Shown: positions 25,256 through 34,719 of the stretch, one piece after another
Layout: every line of letters starts with the position of its first letter
Numbering within the stretch: the first letter of the stretch is position 1
Source of the DNA: Ischnura elegans
Lineage: Eukaryota; Arthropoda; Insecta; Odonata; Coenagrionidae
Direction: 5' to 3'
Assembly (NCBI RefSeq): GCF_921293095.1
Contig: NC_060257.1
Location: 94,043,449 to 94,107,448 of the forward strand
DNA length: 64,000 nt
The notes under the pieces: model-generated
The model's input: only the letters and a program-made list of their open reading frames with translations
Database searches by the model: none
Told to the model about the DNA's origin: nothing
Made by a program: the position numbers and the translations under genes

Positions 25256-25716
25256 GTAATTGTATGACTGTCGATAAATTTCGGTCGTCGGCCTAGGTAT
25301 ATGGAAGTTTCTCCAAGCTCTAATGTCATAGTTTTGTGGTCGGGCCTTTTCACCACTACGGTTGTAGAATATTCTAAGGACTTTATAAATGAATAAATGC
25401 CTTAGTGGGAGGACATCTAATTTTTTGAATAGAGGAAATGAGTGGCTTTTCCTATACGATCGTGTTATAACCCTGATAACCCTTTTTTGCGCCACTATCA
25501 ATGGTTTAATGTTGATAAAATATGCTCCACCCCAGCAGGCTATTCCGTATTGCAATCTTGAATTAACGAGAGCATAATATACCATTTTTAACACTGATTC
25601 AGGGCATATGTATCTGAGGAAGTAGAATTTTCTTACAATAGTAATCATTTCTGATTTTAATTTATTTATGTGAGACTTCCATTTACAATTTTGGTCAAAA
25701 TATATACCTAAATAAA
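25256..25716 (-). pseudogene. LINE ORF2 thumb/C-terminal region
   Basis: The second copy of the duplicated segment restores the original frame. It then reads VLKMVYYALVNSRLQYGIACWGG, the typical post-RT 'Y.al..S.L.YG...WG' block, followed by LPLRHLFIYKVLRIFY. The frame is cut at 25255 by MITE-2. The native ending resumes at 23386. Confidence 0.85.
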
Positions 25717-25834
25717 TTCAGGGCATATGTATCTGAGGAAGTAGAATTTTCTTACAATAGTAATCATTTCTGATTTTAATTTATTTATGTGAGACTTCCA
25801 TTTACAATTTTGGTCAAAATATATACCTAAATAT
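25597..25834. repeat. 119-bp tandem duplication inside the LINE
   Basis: The 119-bp units at 25597-25715 and 25716-25834 are essentially identical (both start ATTCAGGGCATATGTATCTG). Because 119 is not a multiple of three, the duplication disrupts ORF2. The two units have scarcely diverged, so the event is recent relative to the LINE. Confidence 0.95.
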
Positions 25835-26620
25835 TTTATGTGACTAACCTGTTCGATCAAAATACATTTATCACAGGAAGTAACATTATCTTTTATACAA
25901 TTTGCACATTGATAGTATAGTTTACTTTTGTTTGAGGTAGATTTACTCATGCTAAACATAATATATTTCGTTTTTTCACTTAAAAACATATAATTAGCCG
26001 AAAACCACATATTGAGTGTTAATAGATCACTTTGTATGTGTTCATATAGATCATCAACACTATTAACAGAGTAACTTAGTGCAGTGTCATCTGCGAATGA
26101 CGTTAATTGACCTTTAAACCTGCCAGCACATAAATTGTTTACATATATTAAAAACAGTATGGGTCCCAACACAGAACCCTGTGGGACACCACAGGTGAGT
26201 CGAATCTTTTCACTGTAGCAATTTTTGAGACGCACACATTGATCTCGATCACAAAGATAACTTTGAAACCAATCATATGCGGTTCCACGTATACCCGCTT
26301 CCCATAATCGATTCATTAGTATGTTATGATTAATGGAGTCGAAGGCTTTGGTAATGTCTACAAATAAGCCAGCAACTCTACAGTTCTTATTCAGTCCGTC
26401 GTTCAGCTCTGAACAGAATTTTAATAATGCATCCTCTGTACTCTTACCACTCATAAATCCAAATTGGTTTTTATTGAAAAAACTATGCTGATTTAGAAAT
26501 TTAAGAAGTCTGACTTTAACAACTTTTTCTATTATTTTAGCAAATACAGATAATAGGGATATTGGTCTGTAATTATTTACGTTCATTTTATCACCTTTTT
26601 TAAAAATTGGTATCACTATT
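25717..26620 (-). pseudogene. LINE ORF2 reverse transcriptase core
   Basis: The frame resumes beyond the insertion at VIPIFKKGDKMNVNNYRPIS. It continues through NKNQFGFMSGKSTEDALL, motif A (GLFVDITKAFDSINH), motif B (CGVPQGSVLGPILFLIYVNN), motif C (LTSFADDTALSYS, the catalytic FADD) and HIKYLGIYFD. All catalytic residues are present. The frame then enters a 119-bp tandem duplication that creates a stop at ~25708. The apparent start codon (26616) is internal to the real ORF. Confidence 0.9.
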
Positions 26621-26697
26621 CCCTGTTAAAAATTACCCATTAGTCCCCATTGAAAAAACCTATAGGGAATGATATTCCCCATTAAATTTCAATGGGG

Positions 26698-26862
26698 AAT
26701 ATATTGTCCCTATGGGTACTCAATGGGGAATATATTGTCCCTATGGGTACTCAATGGGGAATATATTGTCCCTATGGGTACTCAATGGGGAATATATTGT
26801 CCCTATGGGTACTCAATGGGGAATATATTGTCCCTATGGGTACTCAATGGGGAATGAATATC
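26698..26862. repeat. 31-bp tandem iterons, left end of piggyBac-related element
   Basis: Five head-to-tail 31-bp units contain TCCCTATGGGTACTCAATGG. GTCCCTA starts at 26706, 26737, 26768, 26799 and 26830. More degenerate units continue to ~26920. Chance open frames across the array are artefacts of the repeat. Confidence 0.95.
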
Positions 26863-28173
26863 TCTTATGGGTTTTCAATGGGGAATGAAAATCTCTCATG
26901 TTTTTTCAATGGGGAATGCCAAGTATTTTCACAACTTTTAGTAACTATGGGAAATATATATTTGGCGTTTAAAATACCTTAGTTACATATTTTGCCCATT
27001 ATATTACGAAATTATTTTTTAATATAACGGATTAAATATCGTATATGGAAACTAGCGCCACAACGACCGGCGGCCATCTTGCATACCAGTGACTCAAGAG
27101 CCATTGCAAATGAATTGTTTACATTCGTAGTTACTGTATTTTGTTACCGTTTTGTGACTTTGCGAATTCAGTTGTGCTGTAGAATCCTCTTTTACAAGCA
27201 AATTTACGTTGAAGTACGCAATGGAAGAGGAAAATAATCCGTGTTTCGCAGTGAAGACTGGCAAAAAGGCATCAACACATCTCCGCTGAGCTGACCATGT
27301 AAGTAAATGAAACATTTTTTCTATTCGTTAGTAAATCACCGAACATTTGTATGTATTGATACGATTAATGGACCGCTAATTTCATTTCAATAAGTATTTA
27401 AGATTATTAATTACTATGTTCACAGTGTAATTACAATTTAGCATGATCTTTCCTTTCTCGGCCAAAGTAAAAATACAATCCATTAAGACCGATTAAGTTG
27501 AAATATCAGGGTTCTCGCAGAAGAATCCACTTTGTTAGCAGTCCATTATGGCATCCAGTTCGTTATGGCATTAAATTATCAATCACAATTAGCTCGTATA
27601 CGAAGGGTATTTTCTTGAAAAATGAATAACCATCGGGAAGATATTATGTCGAAGAATTATAGTAATTAATAAGCTGTTCAAAACATTGCCATGGCAATTT
27701 AAATCTCTCCGATCATTATCATTTAGGTATTGATTTGTACTTGAGTTCATTTTTCACAAATGCCTAAATTGCAATGAAAGTCTAAAAGAGTTATATTATT
27801 ATCAATTGCTATAGAATGTTACTAAAATTGAATGTCAATTCAATTCTATTGAAATGTCAACTATTTATGTTAGGGGTTCCACTTACCCCGGTGTTCCTTA
27901 CGCAGTTAACGGGTATATATAAATATTTATAAAAAAATAACCTGTTTGTTGAGCACAGAATAGATACTTGTTAGGAAGTTGAGCCTAGCATTTTGTTCGC
28001 CACGTTGATGCATGAACATAAATATGAATGCGTTAGAGTGGGAGTGCATAAATATGCTTGCAAGATGCCATGTGTAAATGTAATAAATAGGTAGATTTCC
28101 TGCAGGATAGGTTCATAGCAAATGATATAACCTTGTTTTTATTACTAATATTCTATATTTATTTGCAGGGACA

Positions 28174-28317
28174 ATGGAGAGAGTCTGGAGTCAGGATGAC
28201 AACCTGAAAAGGGATATACCAACTAGACTAAAGCAAGTTATCACAAAGGCATTTGCCACCAAAAGTTGTGACATGGTTAAATACCAAAGGAAGAAGCTAC
28301 TGAAAAGTAGCAAATAA
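28174..28317 (+). CDS. Small unrecognised exon-like frame inside the element
   Basis: After an ATTTGCAG acceptor-like site (to 28168), 47 codons starting MERVWSQDDNLKRDI and ending KLLKSSK-stop are very basic (Lys-rich). An upstream + strand frame at 27222-27288 (MEEENNPCFAVKTGKK) lies shortly before a GTAAGT donor near 27299, but it reaches a stop before that donor. A spliced two-exon gene is therefore doubtful. Possibly a decayed second gene of the element. Function unknown. Confidence 0.3.
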   Translation: MERVWSQDDNLKRDIPTRLKQVITKAFATKSCDMVKYQRKKLLKSSK

Positions 28318-28654
28318 TACTTCACATGTCTATCCAGACTGATGATGGATGCAAATGCTACCAGCTAAGATATTGATTGTTCATTCCCTGTCAGCCTTTG
28401 TAATACTCGCATACCATTCACATCAATCCCCTGATCGACCCCAAACACCACGAACTTTGAAAGAATTTGAACACAATTGTAATATTGGTTTGTATGAGAC
28501 ATTTGAAGTGGTATTTGTTAACCAATTCGGTCCAAATTTTGATATTTTGTTAATAGTTACTTGCTCTTTCATTTGCTTGAAGTATATGCTACCAACTATG
28601 GTTTACTGTGTGCAAAAATAAAAGCATTCAAAATCAAATTAAATACTTTACATA

Positions 28655-29225
28655 ATTGGAGATAATTCTTTAGGGCTTGAAATGTTCCAAACATAGTGGC
28701 TTTTTGCACACATCATACTACCATGTGGATTCTCTTCTTATCTTTTTCTCCAAGCACACTACACGTTTTGCCATCCTTTTACCTTTACTTTTTTGGTATC
28801 TGTACACTCCAAGGGATGCCTGGTGTTCATTATTGTAACATATCCTTCTTGTCCTTCCATTTGCAGTAATGTTATTACTGCAATATGATATGGCTTCACC
28901 TTTTTGGAGTTTTAATTCGTCTCTATCTTTAGGCGTATTTTTGCATTTAGATCACAAAGTACAGTACATTAGTTCCTAAGGTGTGTAACTTGTGAAACAA
29001 ATCTGGCGAATTATACCAATTATCAACATACAATTAATATCCTTTGTTTATAAGATTATACGCGGCCATCAAATCCAATACTACCTTTGTATTAACAGGA
29101 ATATTGTTTACTTCATCATTTCCAACATACATTTTAAAGTTATGTGTATAACCATAGCTGGAATTGCATAATTTGTACAGTTTCACCCCAAATCTTGCCC
29201 TCTTTAACCTTTTGTATTGTTAAAG
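28655..29225 (-). pseudogene. piggyBac-type transposase fragment (DDE_Tnp_1_7)
   Basis: The minus strand reads RFGVKLYKLCNSSYGYTHNF, then KMYVGND, then NTKVVLDLMAAYNLINKGY, then YVDNWYNSPDLFHKLHTLGT. After a frameshift it reads KNTPKDRDELKLQKGE. This order, including the VDNWY/SP block holding a catalytic Asp, is the core of piggyBac (PGBD-like) transposases. An in-frame stop after NKGY and at least one frameshift show it is dead. No upstream N-terminal half was found. Confidence 0.8.
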
Positions 29226-29337
29226 AGTAGCAAGCCTGTCAACAAATTTATGTTATACAATGTAAAAATGTTTAATTTAGCATTAAATTCATATCAATGG
29301 AACAATTGTTTTTATTCATTCTGTTTTATTAGGGAAT

Positions 29338-29600
29338 TACAGTCCCTATAGGGAATATCTATCCCTATAGGGAATAGGTGTCCCTATAGGGAATGGGTGT
29401 CCCTATAGGGAATGGGTGTCCCTATAGGGAATGGGTGTCCCTATAGGGAATGGGTGTCCCTATAGGAAATGGTAGTCCCCATTGCCAATTCCCTATAAGG
29501 AATTTTAATGGGTATTTTCAATGGGGAATTACAGTCCCTATAGGGAATAACTGTCCCTATAGGGAATGGGTGTCCCTATAGGGAATGGTAGTCCCCATTG
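29338..29600. repeat. CCCTATAGGG palindrome array, right end
   Basis: About ten copies of the self-complementary word CCCTATAGGG occur, many in a 19-bp unit (TCCCTATAGGGAATGGGTG). A ~38-bp block containing TTTTAATGGGTATTTTCAAT also appears twice, 119 bp apart (about 29490 and 29609). These are candidate transposase-binding sites; that role is inferred. Confidence 0.9.
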
Positions 29601-29656
29601 CCAATTCCCTATAAGGAATTTTAATGGGTATTTTCAATGGGGAATTTTTAACAGGG

Positions 29657-31220
29657 TTGCAGTTTTTAATTGTTTAGGAAATATTCCAGTATACATACTT
29701 AGATTAGCAATATGGGCAAGGACCTCCGAAATATTTGCATTTACTTCTTTTATAACTTGTGTGGAAATATTATCAACACCTTTAGATTTTTTAGACTTTA
29801 ATTCCTTAATAATGCTGCTAATTTCTTTCGCATCAGTAGGAACAAAAAATAGTGAGTCAATTGAATTGGAGGTTGGGAATATTTCTTTGTATTTATTCGT
29901 ATTACTTTCAAAATAATTGTTCTGGGTCAATTCTTGAATTACTTTACCATAATGTGAACTAAATTCGTTTACAATGTCCTGGCACTTAGTGACAACGATA
30001 CCATTACTAGTTCTAATTTTTACACAATTCTCATTTCCTTGCTTTCCTCCCGTGAGTGAATCTAAAATGCGCCATTGAGCAGCGGTATTATTGACATTAC
30101 TATCAAATAGGTCCCTATAATACTTTTCTTTGCGCTTTTTAATATCATATTCTAATCTTTGCGTGTACGATGCGTAGTACCTATTTAGCTTTTCATTTTC
30201 AGGGTGTTTCCTCATTTTTTTATACAGAAAATTTCGCCTAGAAATTCTCCCGCACAAAGCGTAAGTCATCCATGGCCTCTTCATTCCTCCCGATCTGTTA
30301 CTGTCTGACACGTATTCAGCTTTTTCAATGCAGCATTTCAATTTATTTATAAATATTTCATAGGCTTCATTGACATTTTGTTGTGAATAAACATCATTCC
30401 AGTCACATCTTAGCAAACTATTATTTAGATGGTTAAAGTTTATCCGGCAATGGCTTCGATAAACTCGTTCGTATATATTAATGGGTACATTAATGTTTAA
30501 AGAACATGATACAGCATGATGGTCTGTTAAACCCCAATCGTCCGCTCTTCCCTCATACTTATAGTTATCTCTACTTCTGCAAAAAATGTGATCTATACAT
30601 GTACTACCCGTTTTGCTAATTCTAGTTGGTACTCGAATGAGCTGGTCCAGTCCATGACTAGCCATAAGGGTTTGATATTCAAAGGAAATATCGTTGGGTT
30701 GTAATATACATAAATTAATATCACCAATTACAATTAAATTCCTCTCACTAGAGATGGTTAATACATTCTCCAATTCACTCAAAAAATGTTCAACAGGATT
30801 AAAATTAAGTCTATATACACCAATAATGCTTATCCAAGAAGAATCATTTATCCCTACTGATATTTTAACCATATCAGCAGTTTTTAATTCACCCAGATCA
30901 ATAGAAGAACACTCATAAGTATCTGCTACATATGCAATAACTCCTCCAGCCCTATAGTTATTGTTACACACATCAAAACTCCGATAGCCAGTTATTTGAT
31001 ACATAGATACTTCAGTGTCATTGACCCAAATTTCTGTCAAAACAATTACAGCGGGTTTTATATCGAGATTAATTAGTTGAAATACAAATTTATCAAAATT
31101 AGCTCTTAGACTTCTTATATTTTGATGCAAGACAAGGAACCTGCCACCATTAAATTCACTATCATTAACAGTACTCTGCATTTTGTTAGTAAAGATAGGT
31201 TGAAGACATACATAACTCAC
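29657..31220 (-). pseudogene. LINE ORF2 N-terminal part: APE-type endonuclease
   Basis: This part is about 520 codons, open from the ATG at 31220. The endonuclease motifs occur in order: LHQNIRSLRANFDKF, VIVLTEIWV (metal-binding Glu), GGVIAYV, VIGDINLC (GDxN), TRISKTGSTCIDHIF and LTDHHAVS (catalytic Asp-His). The inter-domain linker (RRNFLYKKMRKHPEN and onwards) leads to the RT start (SKGVDNISTQVIKEV, FPKQLKTA). There the frame is cut by the inserted DNA element at 29656, so the last few codons to the stop at 29634 belong to the insertion's terminal repeat. Confidence 0.88.
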
Positions 31221-31231
31221 TCACAGAATGC

Positions 31232-32139
31232 TTACAGTTTCTCCAGGTCATCAGAGGATTTCAGAGTGATTACTTGATCATTCTCCTTCTTCCTCATGAG
31301 TATTGTCCCATGCCTTAGCCATAAATATTTGTATCCCTTTTCTTTCTTCGCAAGACGCGCAGCAGCGAAGAGTCTCCTCCGACCTGGACTCAGGCTCTCG
31401 TTTATGTACACCGGAGTATCGGTCGCCAAGCCCAGGTGCCGTGTGGAGAAGGTCCTTTTCACTCGCCTCTTTTGAAGAATTTCTTCTTTTGTATACCTAC
31501 GGACGAATTTGACTATGATACCTCTCGTTCCGCCTTCGTGTCCCTTCTTTCCCAATCGGTGGCATGTGTTCACCATATCGTCGGTTATTTTAACCCCACA
31601 CTTTTCACGATTTCTAAGGTATTTTCATTTGGTTGCTGGGGAATGCCGTGTATTTCAAGGTCATTAACGCGAGAATATTGCTCTTGGTCGTCTAACCTCT
31701 TTTCTAATTCACTCACTCGAGATTTTAAGCCAACATTTTCTTGCCTAAGTAAGTCTATTGTCGCTAAATATTCAGCAATCTGCGTTGAGTTTTCTTGAAG
31801 CACTTTAGTATTTTCATCTAATCTATTGTGCACAAACTCAATAGCCTTGTTCAAGTCCAATTCCATGCGTTTCCTGTCCTCTTTAGCTTCTTCTAGAAGG
31901 TTTATAATATGAGAGATACTAGCAGTGTCCGTATCCGCCAGTGGAACTACTGACATGCTCTTACGTTTTTCCGCAGCACAGGTAGGACAACGCCAACTTT
32001 GCTTTTCAGCGCCAATATACTCGATATCCTCTTTGGACAAGTGAACACAAGTAGCGTGACACTGAGTTTGACATTCACTGCAGGTAATCCTTAGCTGGCG
32101 CTTAAGAACATTCACATTACATACACTGCAATTAGCCAT
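31232..32139 (-). pseudogene. LINE ORF1: PHD finger, coiled coil, FP-like domain
   Basis: An N-terminal Cys/His-rich PHD-type finger (CSVCNVNVLKRQL, then CSECQTQCHATCVHL, then WRCPTC) occupies residues ~3-55. A long heptad-like coiled coil follows (LDLNKAIEFVHNRLDENTK to LEKRLDDQEQYSR). After a frame change near 31585, the C-terminal part (VNTCHRLGKKGHEGG, IIVKFVRRYTKEEILQKRR, LFAAARLAKK) resembles the FP-type domain found in many arthropod LINE ORF1s. Such proteins bind the element RNA as multimers. The frame change fits loss of one G from a G run (31604-31608 area). I chose the ATG of MANCSVC (32139). An in-frame ATG at 32310 would add about 57 untypical residues. Confidence 0.8.
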
Positions 32140-32340
32140 TTTAAACTGCGGTTTCCACTTAATATTAGTAACTCGAGCTTCTAAATTGAGTAGGAAGTTA
32201 TCCTCGTAATTGAATGCACTTATACTCTGGACGCAACTGAACACATCACTAAGGCACCTGCCTGTCTCGAGCGAAGCACCAGCCCACGTCTGTCTCGCGT
32301 GGAAGCTCAACCATGACTGTGCAGCAAAATAGGTGCAGCT

Positions 32341-33799
32341 GATAATAGGTTCATTTTATATTTCTTCACAGCATTAGTTTATTGGTTTTCAAGGTACAAG
32401 TGTCTTGTTATGACCGGTTATGACTATCCATTAATCGAGGAATCCCTGCGCGCGGTGCATTTCCAAAAAGTAGTCCCGACTTGTGATACGTAATAATTAG
32501 CTTATTTCACATCCGATTTGGAAAATATTAGCATCACTGTGTTTGGAATTAAATTACAAACATTTTGAATACCCAAACTATTACTTTTAATCGAAAATTA
32601 ATTTTCCGTTTTTTAGTTAGTAGTACGGGTACAGTTACTAAGTTAGTTACTAATTAGTGACTTAGTTTTCACGAATTAAGTCGTACTATTTTCAAGGATC
32701 ATCACTGTTTAAGTTTCTCTTAATTTTAATGTCACTATAAATCTGCAAACGAACGCAAATTCGAGAACCGAGGAGTAAGAAATACGATTAGGTAGTTCGA
32801 GGTAGAGAAGTTGATAGAGTCTTGTCGTCAGCGTAACCGAGAAACAAATTAACTAAAAGATGTAGATGATGGCATGTACACACTTTAAATCTAGTTCATA
32901 AGGCATTCCATGGCTTCTTTCCAAACTCAGTATACGCTGTAGAGGGGCTCACCCTAAAGAACAAGGAATGCCTGAGAACACGTCGAACAAAATTACGTCA
33001 CAGCCTTGAGAATATGGCCGACTGGTGTTTCAGCGCATCATTAATTTTGCTAATTTTAATAATTAATATCTCGCTTAAAAAGTACCTCTCTATTCTCAGA
33101 CTCGGAATTTAGCCTAATTGAGGTGTAAATTCTTTTTTAAGATCACTTCCCAAAAATGCGCACATACTCTATTATCATTCGTCTTTCCGCAGAAGTGATG
33201 TGCTCTGCGCGATTCGAAACGTAGCCATCGTTTACTGCTAGCATGCAAACTATAATCAGGATGGCAAGGGCCACTGGGAAACACTTTACAAATATGTGAG
33301 TGTAATCCAAGACATTTTTATAGCAGAAGAAAGCGCTGAAAATTTACACTTCAGAAAGTAGTCAACTTTTTGCTGGAAAATTTTTCCATCAATATTATCG
33401 CAGGAAACAAGGAAAAGAAGTCAGCCATTAACTACATCATTGGCTAGTTTTAAGTATACCGGAACTAGCCACTTCGGTGATAAACCGAACCCAGCCACAG
33501 CTCGAGCGCGACCCTTTTCCGAACGATAAACCTTTCACTTACAAAATGGTCTACTACATGTGCACATCAGAGCCCTTTTTACCAAAGAATTCCCCTAAAA
33601 CCACTGTTTTTGAGCCTTATAATATGTCGACCAAAAGCGATCAAGATGGATTTTTGGTGCTGGGGATGTTGTCGTCAACCACTACACATTTGCGCCTCAA
33701 GCAACGGAAACAAATCCAGGCCTAAGCACTTGGTCTGTCGAAAAGAATAATCTCCTTATCAGCACTGTATACTCTCACAATCGGATCTTAGTTTTGCAA
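32341..33799. other. Intergenic, no supported gene
   Basis: No domains are seen. A 20-bp word (CTCGAGCGCGACCCTTTTCC, 33501-33520) recurs at 38478-38497. AGGCATTCC and GGAATGCCT form a small inverted pair near 32900-32970. Confidence 0.45.
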
Positions 33800-33894
33800 T
33801 CCCTGAAAGGAACAACGGAGGGCTGGAAATGGTGGGTGAGGAGAGGCAGCTCACGGAGGGTTTGGATGGAGCGTGTGCTGATCGGGGAGGGGAT

Positions 33895-34087
33895 CCAGAA
33901 TCTCCATTATTGCGGTGCTACCGCCTCGGCTGTTTCTTGTTGACAACGGTTTCGCTGGCGCTGCTGCCAGCGTCTTCAGGTCGAAACTGTTGTGATCAAG
34001 AAACAGCCGACGCGGTAGCTCCGTAATAATGGAGATTTTGGATCCTCGAAACCGCAGAAATCTATGTAGTCACATTGCAAACCTCTA
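33895..34087. mobile_element. Penelope-like element tail insertion 1 (inverted + direct tail)
   Basis: A 193-bp insertion is flanked by a perfect 12-bp duplication, CGGGGAGGGGAT (33883-33894 and 34088-34099). Inside, arms at 33892-33953 and 33983-34044 are inverted copies (~88% identical by eye). The left arm is reversed and the right arm is direct, ending ...GTAGTCACATTGC. The direct arm matches the tail of the Penelope-like fragment at 47.65-47.77 kb, which is joined to GIY-YIG coding. It is a minimal 3' fragment of the same family, with no coding left. Confidence 0.75.
33942..33979 (-). ncRNA. Hammerhead-ribozyme-like core in Penelope-like tail
   Basis: On the minus strand, CTGAAGA is followed by a perfect GCTGGC/GCCAGC stem with a 6-nt loop, then GAAAC, a 4-nt loop and GTC. 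This matches the hammerhead core (CUGANGA, stem II, GAAA, short stem III, GUC triplet). Stem I pairing is weak, so activity is uncertain. Hammerheads are known in Penelope-like elements (family knowledge). Confidence 0.4.
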
Positions 34088-34571
34088 CGGGGAGGGGATG
34101 TTGAAAACAGTGGACACAGATAAGGGTAAGCGAGGGAGGGGAAGGAAGCGAATGATATTGTTCGGTGGAATGCTAGGGAGTATGACTAACTGTGAATTGA
34201 AGAGGAAAGTACATGTAGGGAGCCATGAAATGACAGCCGGAATACTTCGTAAATATTCCATGCAAACCCACCTTAGCAATCGGTAGCATGATACTTCAGC
34301 AATAATAATAGGGAAATTGCATACTTTTTATAGGCGGTATGCTGATATACTACAGTAAACACCTAGTACCGCAATATACTTTTTTCCGCTCAAAATTCAG
34401 TTTATACACTAGAAAATTACTCCCTAAAGTCTCCCGAGTTTCGCGGGCTAAAAAATACCGCCCCCACTAATCTCACGCCGTGACGTCATAATTCAGTGGG
34501 AGTCCAAGATCCAAGCCCAGTAACGTCGTAGCTGCAGGTTTGGAAGAGCCACGTTGCGTTTAAAGGAGAAC

Positions 34572-34704
34572 ATGGCTGAAATAAGGAAAAATTACAGGTG
34601 GTGCATTGTTCCTCTGTGCAATAACACCCCAGAAAAAAATTTTGTCTGCATTCCCAGGGAGGAAATTAGAAGAAAAGCCTCGATGCATGCCGTCTGTCGG
34701 GATG
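34572..34704 (+). CDS. THAP-type zinc finger protein, first exon or fragment
   Basis: The frame from ATG 34572 reads MAEIRKNYRWCIVPLCNNTP, then KNFVCIPREEIRRKA and MHAVCRDE. C-x4-C near the start and the F-x-x-(I/V)-P segment match the opening half of a THAP C2CH DNA-binding finger. The C-x2-H half and the AVPTIF-like end are missing. Coding similarity stops near 34704, where minus-strand Gypsy sequence begins, so the exon appears truncated by the LTR element. A TGACGTCA motif (CRE-like) lies ~90 bp upstream (34480-34490), compatible with a promoter. It may be a host gene or a former transposase-derived gene. Confidence 0.6.
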
Positions 34705-34719
34705 AGTGCTCAGGAAAGC

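Larger units (their letters stand above)
26621..29656. mobile_element. piggyBac-related DNA element with internal iterons, 3036 bp
   Basis: The ends CCCTGTTAAAAATT and AATTTTTAACAGGG are inverted repeats (~21 bp with two mismatches). Both flanks carry TT, and removing the element plus one TT gives an in-frame LINE RT (KTA then IVIPIF). A decayed piggyBac-type transposase lies on the minus strand (28655-29225). Both ends are rich in iterons: five perfect 31-bp units near the left, and about ten CCCTATAGGG palindromes near the right. piggyBac elements normally duplicate TTAA. Here the outer duplication looks like TT, and a TTAA lies 5 bp inside each end, so the exact family and boundary remain open. 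Confidence 0.8.
22912..32340 (-). mobile_element. CR1-type LINE, near full-length, with nested insertions
   Basis: Read on the minus strand: 5' end near 32340, ORF1 (32139 to 31232), an 11-bp gap, and ORF2 (31220 to 23252). A short 3'UTR follows, ending in an ATA/ATT-rich simple-repeat tail (22912-22955). Three later events break it: a 3036-bp piggyBac-related element in the start of the RT, a 119-bp tandem duplication, and a 1866-bp MITE near the C-terminus. After subtracting these, the element is about 4.4 kb. It has only one ORF1 frameshift and no in-frame stops noticed in the ORF2 pieces, so it is comparatively young. The PHD/FP-like ORF1 together with endonuclease-RT fits CR1-like LINEs of arthropods. 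Confidence 0.88.
33800..34290 (+). pseudogene. RTE-like LINE C-terminal fragment, split by an insertion
   Basis: The + strand has MVGEERQL, then (shifted frame) RRVWMERVLIGEG. After a 193-bp insertion come YGEGMLKTVDTDKGKRGRGR and LKRKVHVG. The same MVGEERQLL ... RRR ... GEGMLKTV series occurs in the LINE at 6.8-7.2 kb (minus), so this is a second fragment of that family. It is too short and frameshifted to be functional. Confidence 0.7.

Noticed and set aside
26669-26982. Two + strand frames with a repeated WGIYCPYGYSM-like peptide
   Set aside because: They are produced by the 31-bp iteron array; a repeat with non-coding structure explains them.
26698-29600. CRISPR-like array (regular repeats)
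   Set aside because: Units are contiguous with no unique spacers, lie at transposon ends, and the genome is eukaryotic.
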